Source: Solen grandis (taxonomy: Eukaryota; Mollusca; Bivalvia; Adapedonta; Solenidae). From it: a DNA stretch of 64,000 bases. Position 1 is the stretch's first letter. Every line of letters begins with the position of its first letter. The notes beneath the pieces are model-generated. The model ran no database searches and was not told the DNA's origin. It worked only from the letters and a program-made list of their open reading frames with translations. Shown here piece by piece: positions 51,676 to 63,485 of the stretch. Position numbers and translations under genes: made by a program. The stretch lies in NCBI GenBank assembly GCA_021229015.1, contig CM037795.1, forward strand, positions 19,716,378 through 19,780,377, in the 5' to 3' direction.

Positions 51676-53487
51676 ACTGATAAACTATTAAAATCAAGAC
51701 ATCAAGTGCTGAACATATATGCACCTATGTACAATTATCAATATAGTCTAAGTGAATATACATGTACAAGAATTAAAAAAAAAGAATTTGTTTTTCATAA
51801 ATTATTCATACCAATTATATCGTAAATCTGTTATCAGCACATCCAAACATATAAAGTGTTTACTCTAATAGAAAAGTCTTGCAATGCATTTTGTGATACT
51901 AATTTCATCTTATAAATTTAAAGTATATTTTTACTTGTTTTGAGTTAAGTCCCGTAGTTTGATTATGTTGAAATTGCACCATTGATTAGTATCCCATTAT
52001 TTACAAAAAATATCATGCATTTATATTTACAGCATTTATATTTACACTCTAGCATCCGCATGGTTAAGCAATCTTGATGAAACATAGAAGCAGTCGATGA
52101 AGCCTTAATTTCAAATTGTTAAAACTCTAGTTCTCACTCGCAGAATGAAATATTTAAGCCACTTAAAATGTGTATTGCTATAATTACTTGGCCTAGGTAA
52201 GTTATGACTGATATTGACGCTTAATGGCCCGTTTTATTGTCATAGAAAAGCCACGTTTCTCTCCAAATTTACACTCTAACATCCTCTCTTTTTAAGTAAT
52301 CATGTTGAGACTTTGTCATATATATTTTTGTTGGCCATTATATCTCGGACAAGATAGATTATGGCATTCAGTGATATGAAGACATAATTAGCGACATAAG
52401 CTTTATTCCAATTCGTTTACATTGAAGCAGCCACATTTGTTAAGTAAGATTAAGTAGATCAGACGAGGGGATATTGTTAAAATACCATAACACACGTAGT
52501 TTAGTCGGTTCGATTATTAGATATACAATGATTTTAGAGTTGTTTGACTTGAATATAAAATGATGTTAAGTTGTTTGACTTGAATATAAAATGATGTTAA
52601 GTTGTTTGCCTTTAATTAAGTAGAAATACATTGTATTTTACAATATTTAGAATCTACCATCCGCAGAATAAAACCGTATGAAATAATGCTTGGACTGTTT
52701 TTGTTTTAAGGCAGTGGTGGTCAGGAGAACGACCTAGAGTCATATCGGCTTCTTGTTTTATTTTATCGATCTGTTAAATAGTTGACCATTTATTCTTCCA
52801 TTGAAAAAGTTTAAAGCATAAAACTCCTCTACAGATTTAAAGATATTTAGATGTTTTCCACGACGTGTAGAAGAAGTATATTTTCCACGTCAATCAGGTA
52901 AATACTTGTTGAGTTATTGGCCCTTGCAATAGCCACTTACACTCTAATAAGATATTCAGTATACTTTTCACATTTTTTGAAGGATTTTCAGTGAAACCTC
53001 AAATATATTTGATATCTTGTTAAATGATAACGAAAATTATCTCATTCGTCTTTTGTATTATGTTTTCTTCTGCTTAATGCAAATTTTATCTCAGATTTTA
53101 GTCTTTTCTTTTTATTTTTCACGAAGTCATTGTGCTTGTTCTTGGTCTTGTGCTTACATGATTTATTGATTGTTTAAGTTTCATTTGTTTTTACTTGCCA
53201 CTCCTGAGTTTTACTCAAGTCATTATAAACACACACATAGAAAAAGTTTTATCAATTTTACATGAAATGTCTAAGGTATCTCTGGTCTCTAATCTCATTT
53301 GTGAGACAATACGTTTCTTTTGTCTGTAGTCTAAAATAAAAGAGGTAAAATGTCTCAAGTGTTTCTATTATCTCATGTGAAGAAAGAAAGTTTCAGATGT
53401 CCTTGGTCTTATATGTTTGATCTCTTTGTTTTCTGGCATTGATTACTTCTCAATATGGTCTATAGCCTCTCATTATGTCTCTTTCAG

Positions 53488-54281
53488 GCAAATGGTCTCT
53501 CTTGGGTCTGGCAAAATTTACTGAGGTCATCCGAGTGAAAAGCTTGCAGTCAGGGTTTGGTTACTATTCAGAGCTCAACCATGGGCAGAGACACACAGTG
53601 TTCATCGCAAGTCTCGGGTACAGTCTCACAGAGAATTTTCATAAAGTTCGCTATAATAATCAATTTGGAAAGAAATTTCCACTGAGAGCAGAGATGCAAA
53701 TGAGTTCAGTTGGGAGAACATCTTTCACAATGTATTTTAATGTATATGCACACTCAACTAACGAGCTAGTCATGTCACTTGCCAACAAAATCGTGTTTGT
53801 CAACAAAGGCACAAGAAAACCTTCACCACTACCTGACTGGCTGAAGGAAAGATACCAACGGTGCATGACCCCAGATCCAGAAAAGGACATCTCCAAATTC
53901 TCCCTTCCTGCTGTTTCCCCTCTTGCGTATGTGGATCATTTTAAAGCTCTATCCAGTGACTGTGACTTAAACGAACACGTAAACCAGTCTGTGTACATGC
54001 GTTGGTGTTCTGATACTGTTTCCCAGGCAGCCAAGTTAGGACGGCTGACGCACGTGACCAAGCATTTGGAGCGCTACCCCATGAAGTCAATAAATATTCA
54101 GTATCATAGTGAGGCCTTGGTGAATGATACCGTAACATGTGTAGTTTGGGAGGATGCAAGAGACAGTAAACGATTATACTGCGCCATTCGTCATGATGAG
54201 CGAGAGTTGGTCACTGTAGTTTTACAGTTGTATGATGGACCTGCTATAAGTGTGCTTAGCCATCTTGAATCAAAATTGTAA
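53488..54281 (+). CDS. Double-hotdog thioesterase-like protein B' (copy 2), last exon
   Basis: Differs from B at two residues only: FTEVIR for FTEGIR and GRTSFT for GRSSFT. The catalytic pattern DCDLNEHVNQ, the acceptor 'tctctttcag' at 53487 and the C-terminus SHLESKL are unchanged. Upstream, the alternative AG seen in copy 1 ('acttctcag' at about 42150) is lost here, which leaves the acceptor at 53487 as the common one. Confidence 0.85.
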
Positions 54282-54666
54282 AATAATAGACATTAATTTC
54301 AAAACATCCAGCTGGCTCAGAATTCTCTTCGACAGATAACGTGTACTTAATTAAATGACATTCCTGCAAAAACTTGCTTACCAGATAAAATAATATTGCG
54401 TTGATCAGAACATACACTCGTGTAAGACTGATGTTACATATAAGAGATCAAGAAGATTTCCAATTAATTGTGAGATTGAGTTAAGATTATGTTAAGGTAT
54501 TTTGGAATACCCATTATGAATTTCAACCTATGCTCATGTAATCAGGGTACTAGTAATCTATAAATGTATTACAGTGCCCTTTGCTAATCAGAACATCGTC
54601 TAATAAAATTACTAAGGCCAATGAATTAATGTCATCGTCAATCCATTTGTCCATTCTACCGTTCAG

Positions 54667-54912
54667 GGGGCCTTCGTGGCCGAGAGGGTAAAGTCGCTGA
54701 CTTTAGCACTCACTCAGCCTTCACCGCGTGGGTTCGAATCCTAGCAAGGTCATTCGGATTTTCATGTGAGGCAGCCTACCAGCTAGCTTGAGGTGTGTCG
54801 GTGGTTCTACCCGGATGCCTCCGTGCATTCGGGGTCTTCTTCCACATGTAATTAGCTGGACGTCGCTTTATGACTGAAATACTGTCGAAGCGACGGTAAA
54901 CTCATATAGTCA
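54667..54912 (+). repeat. Complete tRNA-derived SINE (copy 2)
   Basis: Counterpart of 43367-43612, apparently identical over A box, B box and body. Confidence 0.85.
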
Positions 54913-55328
54913 AGTCTAACGTTCAAAGTTAATGAAATGTTATTGGGAGCTTCATTAAATATAAAACATATGTATGTTATCACCATGTCCCAATTCAACG
55001 AGGTCGTATTTTTCCTTTCTTTATCGCATTTGCACTATCTCATCAACTGCTTGCTAGAATTTAATGAAAGTTAATCACCATATTCAAATTAGATCGTTTT
55101 ATATGAAGTTATGACCCCTGTTTTTTTACATGGAGATTCCTGTCCAAAATCCTGGTTAGCATTCATTGAAATCTTACTGGTAGTTTTAATTTGCATACCA
55201 TCAATTTATATTTAATTAATGTATGACCTATTGAGGAAAATAGAAAAAAGATTAAATTTTAAGGTGATTAAATCACATTTTTAAGTTTGATTTCTAGCAT
55301 GTTTCTGTGTTAAATGACTTTACTATTT

Positions 55329-55413
55329 GAGTTTACCTTCGCTTCGACAGCATTTCAGTCATATAGCGACGTCCAGCTAATTACAGGTGAGGAAGACCCC
55401 GAGTACACGGAGG
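55329..55413 (-). repeat. SINE 3' fragment, reversed (copy 2)
   Basis: Counterpart of 44029-44121, lacking eight bases ('catcccgg') at its end. Confidence 0.8.
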
Positions 55414-56002
55414 CTGTGTTAAATACTGAGAAATGCTGATAAAAGGAATTATTCATAATATATAACATAAATAGTCATAATTTTTATGACGAGATTTTAT
55501 TAGATACCTTCTTGAAAGAAGTGTCACATTGAGTGTAATCTGTTTCAAGGGGTTATTAAATGATTCCATGTCATTAAAGATGTGTAACATAATTTTACTG
55601 AGGTTCAGCACGGACTGTTTGATTTAAAAAAATACGGTCGATAGTAAGCCATTATTTTATTTTACTTTTGGATATAGATATCAATATGTCATATATACAT
55701 CGAGATCTTTCGTTAAACTCAACAAGTAACTTGCGTTTCACTTTCCTAATCATAGAGAATTGCGCATCGATTTTGGTGTACATAATTCTTTGAATTGTTG
55801 ATTTTATGATTGATTTAGCTATTGAAGTATGTAGATACCAACATGTAAGAAACTAAAAGGTTGATCGTGTTTTATATTGGTTTCTACATGCATGTTTTCA
55901 TTCTCATTTGCCTTTTTTGTATTGCCGAATATTTGAGGGTTAAAGACCGGATATAAATATATAGGTATATTTACGGTATATCTCGCTTTTTATGTTTGCA
56001 TA

Positions 56003-56830
56003 ATAAGTCCCCAACCGGTGTTTACACCGGAGGGGACTATAGGTTTGCCCTCCGTCTGTCTGTCTGTTCGTCCGAATGTCCGAAAATCTGGATCCGCGAT
56101 AATTTAAAAACCGTTTAAGATAATATTATGAAACTTGGTATATGGATAGACGGCAGTAAGGAGATTCAGCCCATCACTTCTTTTCCCGGATCAAAATTTG
56201 GTTGTTATGGTAACAAAAAAAGTCAAAATATGCCTTTAAAACATTGATCCTTTGATAATGTATGCAAGGTAGGTTGATGAAGATAGATTTGATTTGAATA
56301 CATGTCAATATGGAGATCATGCAGGTCACTTTGTTCTTATTCATGTATCAAAATTCTTGTTGCTATGCTAATGGAAATAGTCAAAATATGGGTGGAACAG
56401 ATGGGTCCTTTGACAAATCTAGAAGTGTTCAAGCTAGATTAATGAAAAGATGGCAAAATGAAGATTATGCAAGTCACATTTTAGTCCACTACCATTGTTT
56501 ACACCGGAAGGGACTATAGGTTTGCCGTCCGTCCGCCTGTCCGTCCGTATGTCCTGAAATCTGGATCCCGCAATAACTTTAAAACCGTTTAAGATAATAT
56601 TAACTTGGTATATGAATAGACGGCAATATGGAGATTATGTACGTCACTTTTTATTGTTTTTCTCGGACCAAAAATCTGGTTTGCTTTAGTAACAGAAAAA
56701 TCTCAACGGCAGGGGACTCATGTTTTGCGTGCAACATCAATGACTTGTTAAATGTGGAACTAGACTGTGTTTCACAAATGGGGGTTTCCTCAAATCAAAC
56801 ATCTCAAACTTTCTATCACTACCATTCTTA
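56003..56830. repeat. Interspersed repeat with 'accggtgtttacaccgg' ends (copy 2, expanded)
   Basis: Counterpart of 44713-45380 but with about 150 additional bases at roughly 56240-56400. These hold an extra internal unit ('gaatacatgtcaatatggag', 'gcaggtcactttg'). Confidence 0.75.
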
Positions 56831-57417
56831 ATTTTGAAGAAACCGAGAGGCATATTTTGTGAAAAATGTTATTGATAAATATATGTATGCAGTGTCCATT
56901 TCTTTGGTCAAAGAGTAAAAAATGTTTAATTTTTATGCTAAAGAACGTTTCCAGTTCAGAAATCTTTCCTTATATTCAAGGAAAGAATATAGACATAGAT
57001 GGTGTTCCTTTGAAATATTTTTACAAGGATATCTATAATATATAAAACTGTGCTACTGAACTGACATTTAAAATGGTATTAAGATAAATGCAAGAAAGGT
57101 GATAGGTAATGTACAATGTATTCAGGCAATACAATGAGTGCCTTGATATCTCATATCGATCATATAACTAAATATGAGTTCACACTAAGCATAGGTGGTG
57201 TTTTTAATCATGTTAAAAGGCATTAATAAATGGCTATGAAGATCTTAAAATAGAATAAAGGTGTATTTTGCTGTATTGCAATTTCTAAACCAAAGTTTGC
57301 AGGCAATGTACATTATATCATTCTATATAAATATTCTTGCTTGAGACATGTAAGATAATGCAACTTAAACGTTACTAATATGTGTAATATATGCATTTTT
57401 TTCTCATTTGATCGCAG

Positions 57418-58193
57418 ATAAACTTACACTCTGGTCCATTGCAAAGATTTTTGAGTGTATCCGTAACTCGGTGCTGCAGCAAGGGTTTGGTTTCTATGAC
57501 CAGTTTAGAGATACGGACCACGCCATGTTCATGGGCAGCACGGTGTACGAACTTTCAGACAAGGCCAGTAACATCTTTTCCCGGACACACTGGGGTCCCA
57601 ACTTTCCCCTGCACGTGAAACTCAATGTTATATATGTAGGGAACTCCGCTTCCACTTTTGCCTCAAAGGTGTATGATTACATGACGGGAGACCACATAAT
57701 GACGGCCTATTTGACCTATGTGTATGTGAAATACGACAACAGGAAAGCTGTCAAGTTTCCAAGCTGGTACGAAGAAAGGAAGAAGACGCAAATGTTCGGT
57801 GCTCCGTTACCAAGGCTGCCAACCCCAGTTGTTCCCATGGACTCGTTCAAATTTGCAGTCAGATCTTCTTATAGTGATATTGACTACAATGGACATGTCA
57901 ATCAGGCGATTTTCTTGAAATGGTGCGGAGATGCAGGTGCTGAAGCGGCAAGAAAGGGTCATTACACTGGCCTCAACAAGGATATCCAAGTGTACACAAT
58001 GCGGAGAGTTGAGATGAAATACATAGGGGAGGGTGACTTAAATGAACACTTTGTGGTGAACACTTGGCAGGAAAATCCTGGATCCTTGGTTCTTCATTTT
58101 GTGATTACCAAGACTGAAAATATTATTTTTGTTGCAAGGTTAACGTTTTGTTCATTTCAAGTACCACCAACGGTAAGGGCATCGAAGTTATAA
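57418..58193 (+). CDS. Double-hotdog thioesterase-like protein C' (copy 2), last exon
   Basis: Identical to C through PPTV by eye, including DYNGHVNQ. A two-base insertion just after 'acggtaag' changes the end from SIEVIKDKE to RASKL and moves the stop to 58191-58193. The change falls directly behind a possible splice donor (acg|gtaag) that both copies keep. Either the tail is variable or the region is intronic and the coding sequence continues in an unseen exon. Confidence 0.85.
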
Positions 58194-58439
58194 AGGATAA
58201 AGAATAAAAAAGATTAGGGAAAAAAGCTGCGTTTTATATCAAGAAGCTATGCAAAAACACGACGAACAGAATAAAAATTGATTTTGCATTTTCTTTTCAG
58301 TATATTCAGTTATCAGCGAAATACTGTTTTATCACGTTTGGATGGTGATCATGGCGTCTTGAAAATATCAGGTGTTTACGATAACGTTACTTGTTGTTGT
58401 TATAACCACAGATACTAAGTATATGGGGGCTATACTGGA

Positions 58440-58835
58440 GTTACGTTTGTTGGTTGGTAGGTCCATCTGTAAACGAGATTGGTCTTTTTGTTTTACCAGA
58501 TATATATAAAATTTTTTTCAGCTATCTTCGATCGGATTTTGATTGAATTTAGGTACCAAGCTTAGTTGCCCATATCGTTGGCACCTCATGATCGGCTTGA
58601 TTTAAGTGAGTTATGCCCCTTTGTTATATTTATTGAATATATTGTGTCCACACTATTTATCAGCTACCAGTGGCCTTTTGATTTAACATTACAGTTGTCA
58701 TTTTTCATATTTTTTTTTGTAATATATGTAGAAGTGTATCAGAGCTCTACCTTGTGTGTTTTTATGTTTTTTATCATTCAACTGTGACAAAGCGGTATCT
58801 TCATCACTTTTAGTGATAGTTCTTGTTGATGCTGA
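58440..58835. repeat. Interspersed repeat (copy 2, shortened)
   Basis: Counterpart of 46990-47550. Most of the internal repeated unit is missing and about 35 novel bases ('gttttaccagatatatataa') are present near 58490. It ends in the same small hairpin. Confidence 0.6.
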
Positions 58836-60047
58836 TATTGTGATTTTGACATTTTGATCTTAGACCGTCATTTATTAAATCAAGTCATACTTTTTGAAGA
58901 TTTAGTGACATTATTTTTTGTATTCATTAAACTATTTATGCATTAAATTACTTAAAGGTAACTTTTACCTGGTCTAATTCAAGTTAACGGCGGTAAAGCT
59001 TATTGTACAAAACAATTGGGATATGAGTTTTTTTAATATATATTATAATCGACATTTTATAAATGCTCATTATAGTAAACCACAACCCGACAAAGAACTG
59101 TAGTCCGTGAATAATATGCGCTTTTGTTTTTTTATTCTTCTTCTCTGTGACTTTCACCAAGAAATATTGGTTTTTCATTCTTCTCTGTGACTTTCACCAA
59201 GAAATGTTTTTTCGTGTGTGTGTTCTTCGTAGGTTGAAATGCTTAATAAATCCTTCCGCTTTCTTATCAGAAATTTAAAGTGATTATGATGTTCAAATTA
59301 CTTCTAAAGAATCCCAATTACGACAAAAATGTTTATAAGGCAAATCACATGAAAATAAGTCAATTATGCCAGTGGAAACAAAACACATATGTACGTACTT
59401 CTGATTTCTTAGAATTCGGATTTCTGATCAAACAATATTTTTATATGGGAAAAAACGTTATCATTAAACACTGATTTGATATTTTTCTCTTTGAAATGAA
59501 TACAAATTGACATATATGTATTTTGTTATTATGCACGAGGGATGGTTGGGAAATACCCGGACTTTTTCGTTTGCTCAGTGGAGAAAGACTATTTTTTCCA
59601 AAGTCTCCCCCACCTACATTAAAAAAAATGTTCGCATGTATTCCCTTTGCAAACTACGAAATATGCCTACTGCTGTGGTACAGATTTTCATCTCTGGAAA
59701 TTTCCTGTAGTCAGTTTGAACATAATCTAAACATTGAAGGTCCATACGATGTAGACATATCTTTCCTTAATTTCGGTATTATTTAGGATGAAATTTTATT
59801 TCATTAAAACATTTAAACAGTATGTATAAAATAAATGCAATAATAAAATTTCCTTTTAAATTAAAGGCTAGCCCAGTTTTTTTTATAATAGCCGATCTAA
59901 CTAAGGCATCTGTTGATTAACCACTTACTGATTTTTTAAGTATTGGCCCCAGTATTATAACCAAGTACCATGGAATGGACAAAATGTTTGAATTTAGCTG
60001 TCTCAAATCTAAGCCGAGTGCCAAATCAAGCAGTCATTTTCTGATTG

Positions 60048-60752
60048 TTAGCTCACCTGAGCATAGCTCAGGGTGAGCTTTTGGGATACTTGATTGTCCG
60101 TCGTCCGTCAACAATTTTGATGTTTACACACTAGAGGCCACAATTTTGATCAAATCTTCATCAAACTTGGTCAGAATGTTTGTCTTGATGATATCTTGAA
60201 CCCTTTCGAAATTGGGTCAGGTTGGATCCAAAAGTAGGTCAGTAGGTCAAATCTTAGAAAAATATTGTTTACACATTAGAAGCCACGATTTTGATCCAAT
60301 CTTCCTCAAACTTGGTCAGAAAGTTTGTCTTGATGATATCTTGAACCCTTTCGAAAATGGGTCAGGTTGGATCCAAAAGTAGGTCAGTAGGTCAAATCTT
60401 AGAAAATCTTGTTTACACACTAGAGGCACAATTTTATCCAATCTTAAACTTGGCCAGAATGTTTGTCTTGATGATATCTCGAACCAGTTTGAAAATGGGT
60501 CAGGTTGGACAGAAATGTAGGTCAGTAGGTCAAATCTTAGAAAAGTTTTGTTTATACTCTGAGGGCAACATTTTTGGTCCAATCATCCTCAAACTTTGGC
60601 AGAATGTTTGTCATGATGATATCTTTTGTGGACGGGGTCAGAAAATTCCTGAACATTGTTTCACCTCATCATCTTAATTCTAAAGCAATCTGTTTTGTAC
60701 AGGCAATGAATGATACTTTTCTCCGGTGAGCGATCTAGGGCCATCTTGGCCC
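60048..60752. mobile_element. Interspersed element with ~125-bp internal repeats
   Basis: Starts 'tagctcacctgagcatagct' and ends 'ggtgagcgatctagggccat' then 'cttggccctcttgtt'. It holds four units with 'gatgatatcttgaacccttt', 'ggatccaaaagtaggtcagt' and 'aggtcaaatcttagaaaa'. It is the complement-orientation relative of 24993-26300. Copy 1 of the large block stops exactly at its left edge. Confidence 0.8.
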
Positions 60753-61406
60753 TCTTGTTCACTTTGTGTACATTCTAACATCTTCATTTCTGAAGGAATC
60801 TTCTTCAAACTTTATGACAATGTTTATAGCAAAATAATGTTTCGGCTAAGTTAAATTATGGCTGATATCTTTCCAATAGGTCAGGAGTTATGGCCCTTGA
60901 ATGATAAAAAAAAGAATGAAAAATGCCAGATTTTTTCACATTATATAGACTCGTACATCTTCATTTCTGAAGCAGTCTTTTTCAAACTTTATGACAATGT
61001 GTATAGCCATAATGTCTTGGCTAAATTTGATTATGGCTGATATCTTCCCATAAGGTCTGGAGTTATGGCCCTTGAATGATAAAAAATTCCAGATTTCAAT
61101 TTGTGTATCTTCATTTCTAAAGCAATCTTCTTCAAACTTATGACAATATTTATAGCTAAACTTTCTCAACTGAGTCCAATTGTGGCTGATAGCTTTCCTT
61201 TTGGTCAGGAGTTATGGCCCTTGAATCATAAAAAAAAATGCCAGACTTCATTTTGTGTACGCTATAAAATCTTCATTACTTGAGCAATCTGTGGAATTAC
61301 AATTTTGAATGGATTTTGTATTCAGTATGACTATGTTAAAAAATGCAATGAAAGTAATATTTCTCAGGTGAGCGATTCAGGGCCATCTTGGCCCTCTTGT
61401 TTGTCT
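60753..61406. repeat. Adjacent repeat block with the same right end
   Basis: Contains three or four units with 'atcttcatttctgaag', 'ttcaaactttatgacaatgt' and 'gagttatggcccttgaatga'. It closes with 'caggtgagcgattcagggcc' and 'atcttggccctcttgttt'. It lacks its own left end, so it may be a second element truncated by, or fused to, the one before it. Confidence 0.7.
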
Positions 61407-62049
61407 GTTCCTTCCTGCAAGTCACGTTATATGCAACGTGTCCAAAAGATTATGAGAATAATAAGGACTGCCATGATGGAATCACATATCCAAATGAATA
61501 TATGGTTTGCGGCTGTGGCCGCCGGCCAATAAGATATTTGCAATAAAATACACAAACAACCAGTATCACATTGCTCTTTTGAATAAAGGTCTGATGCATG
61601 TCTGATACTTTGTGTTTAGTATATGCCAATCAGAGTTATTCAAAAACACGCAGTCATATTATTATCTACAATAAAGTTTAATAGAAATTCAAAGCAGTCG
61701 AACGATAAACAAAAGTCCACTACTGGTATTTAGGTGAGTGTTCAAAGGTAGATCTAGTCTGTTTTTCACAAATGATGATTTCCCTTATGAATAATTAAAA
61801 TTCAGACTCACTAGAATTCTTGATTTCAAGGAAATCCATAGACACGATTTGTGTGAAACCATGTTAATAAAAATATACTTTTAATTACGTAATTTCAATG
61901 ATATTGGTCAATTGGATGAGAAAAAAATTGTGTTCTATGTGACGTGAATATAGGAAATTTCCAATAATTTACAAAGACCTAGAGAAATGTTAAGAGAATT
62001 AGAGATATGAACATGTTCTTGATAAATTGTGTTAGTATCTGTATAAGTC
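61407..62049. other. No gene seen
   Basis: AT-rich intergenic DNA upstream of gene D. A first exon of gene D could lie here but none is recognisable. Confidence 0.4.
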
Positions 62050-62970
62050 TTGTAAAGAAGCGTAAACTATACTTTAAACGTAATGAAAATCAATCGCAAT
62101 TGCTGACATAAAAAGTCATGTAAGGAAATAGTCAAGTTGGAACTAAAATGACACCAAGTGAACAAGGACGACAATCATAAGACAACTAAAAGACCACAAA
62201 TCTGAGTATCAAAAACATAGACACAATGTGGAACATTTAAACAAAATACTTTAAACTACAATTTCAATGATGTAAAATTGGTGAGGAAAAATGTCTCTAC
62301 AGTATTAGAACAAAAGTTTACAGAAAGAGGGCTAAAAGAACACAAACGACATGGATGTATTTGATATAATGTACAAGCAAAGTGTAAGAACGTAACCACT
62401 ATTTAAAACTATCAAAGAACACCAATTGACAGAAACAAGTAAAACACAACAATAATGGAACTAAAAGAACAAAGTGGGAATAAAGACACTCATATGAGAA
62501 CTAAAAAACACACAAAACATACAAAACACAAGTGAGAACTAAAAAAACGAGAACAAAGCACAGAGTAAGATAGAGATTACAAGGGAGAACTAAAAGAACA
62601 CAAATGGAAAAAGAACACAACAATAAGAACTAAAAACACACACAACGTAAATTTGGAGAAACTAAAAGAATACAAAAATGCAGAACTAAAAGACACACCA
62701 ATAGAGTAACTAAAGAAACAAAGTGAGAACTAAAAGACACACTCAATATGAGAACTAGAAACAAAGTGAGAACTAAAAGACGCACACAATGTGAGAACTA
62801 AAACAAAGACTAAAAACAACACAATGGGAGACTAAAACACAAACAGCTAAAAGGAACAAATACACAAATGTGAGAACTAAAAGACACACACAATGGGAAA
62901 ACTAAAATACACAAAGCGAGGGCTAAAAAACCTAAAGTGAGAACTAAAAGACGCACAATGTGAGAAGTGA
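62050..62970 (+). repeat. Degenerate A-rich short tandem repeats
   Basis: Dozens of imperfect copies of a unit of about 20-27 bases built on 'gagaactaaaagacacaca' and 'aatg'. It begins gradually near 62120 and is densest at 62540-62970. Strong strand bias (A-rich on plus). No open frame. Confidence 0.85.
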
Positions 62971-63129
62971 GATTGAAAGTTACATTTCTTCATTTAAGTA
63001 TTTTGAAATCATATAAATTGTATTTGAGCCTTTATTTATATCTAGTTTAAAAATTATTATTATGATGCTTTACATTTTTACATTTTTTAGCTTCATCTTA
63101 AAAACTACTGGCCATATTTCAAAATGATC

Positions 63130-63197
63130 TAGTACAGGTGTTCCTCGGGTTACCCTATACTCAGGTGAGCAGCCCAGGGCTTCTATGGCCCTCTTGT
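63130..63197. repeat. Right-end remnant of an interspersed element
   Basis: 'actcaggtgagcagcccagg' and 'cttctatggccctcttgttg' match the right ends of the elements at 60048-61406. No left end is visible nearby. Confidence 0.6.
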
Positions 63198-63485
63198 TGA
63201 ATATTTCTCCTCTCATTTAAAAAAACAAACTAGAATGGGCATTTGAATACCACAGATACGTAGTTGTTGTTCATTATTGATATACGGTTATGTTGATCAT
63301 TCAATGTTGGTATTGCATTGCAATATCAAGTTTTGATTTTACAAGCCAATCTTCGACATTACAAGCTATACCAGTACAATTATACCAACCTTTTACACGA
63401 TGGGATATTTTAGATAATGCAATACTTACTGACAAGTAAGGTAGAATGTTTGTAATATGTTTATGTTTTTCTCATTTATTTTCAG

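Larger units (their letters stand above)
49738..60049. repeat. Large duplicated block, copy 2
   Basis: Aligns from end to end with 38201-48781 and carries the same pseudogene, gene B, SINEs and gene C. The sequence continues without a gap on both sides, so this is the better supported copy of the locus. Confidence 0.95.

Noticed and set aside
59507..59786. Overlapping frames of 67 and 87 codons (also at 48236-48447)
   Set aside because: They differ between the two near-identical blocks and match nothing recognisable.
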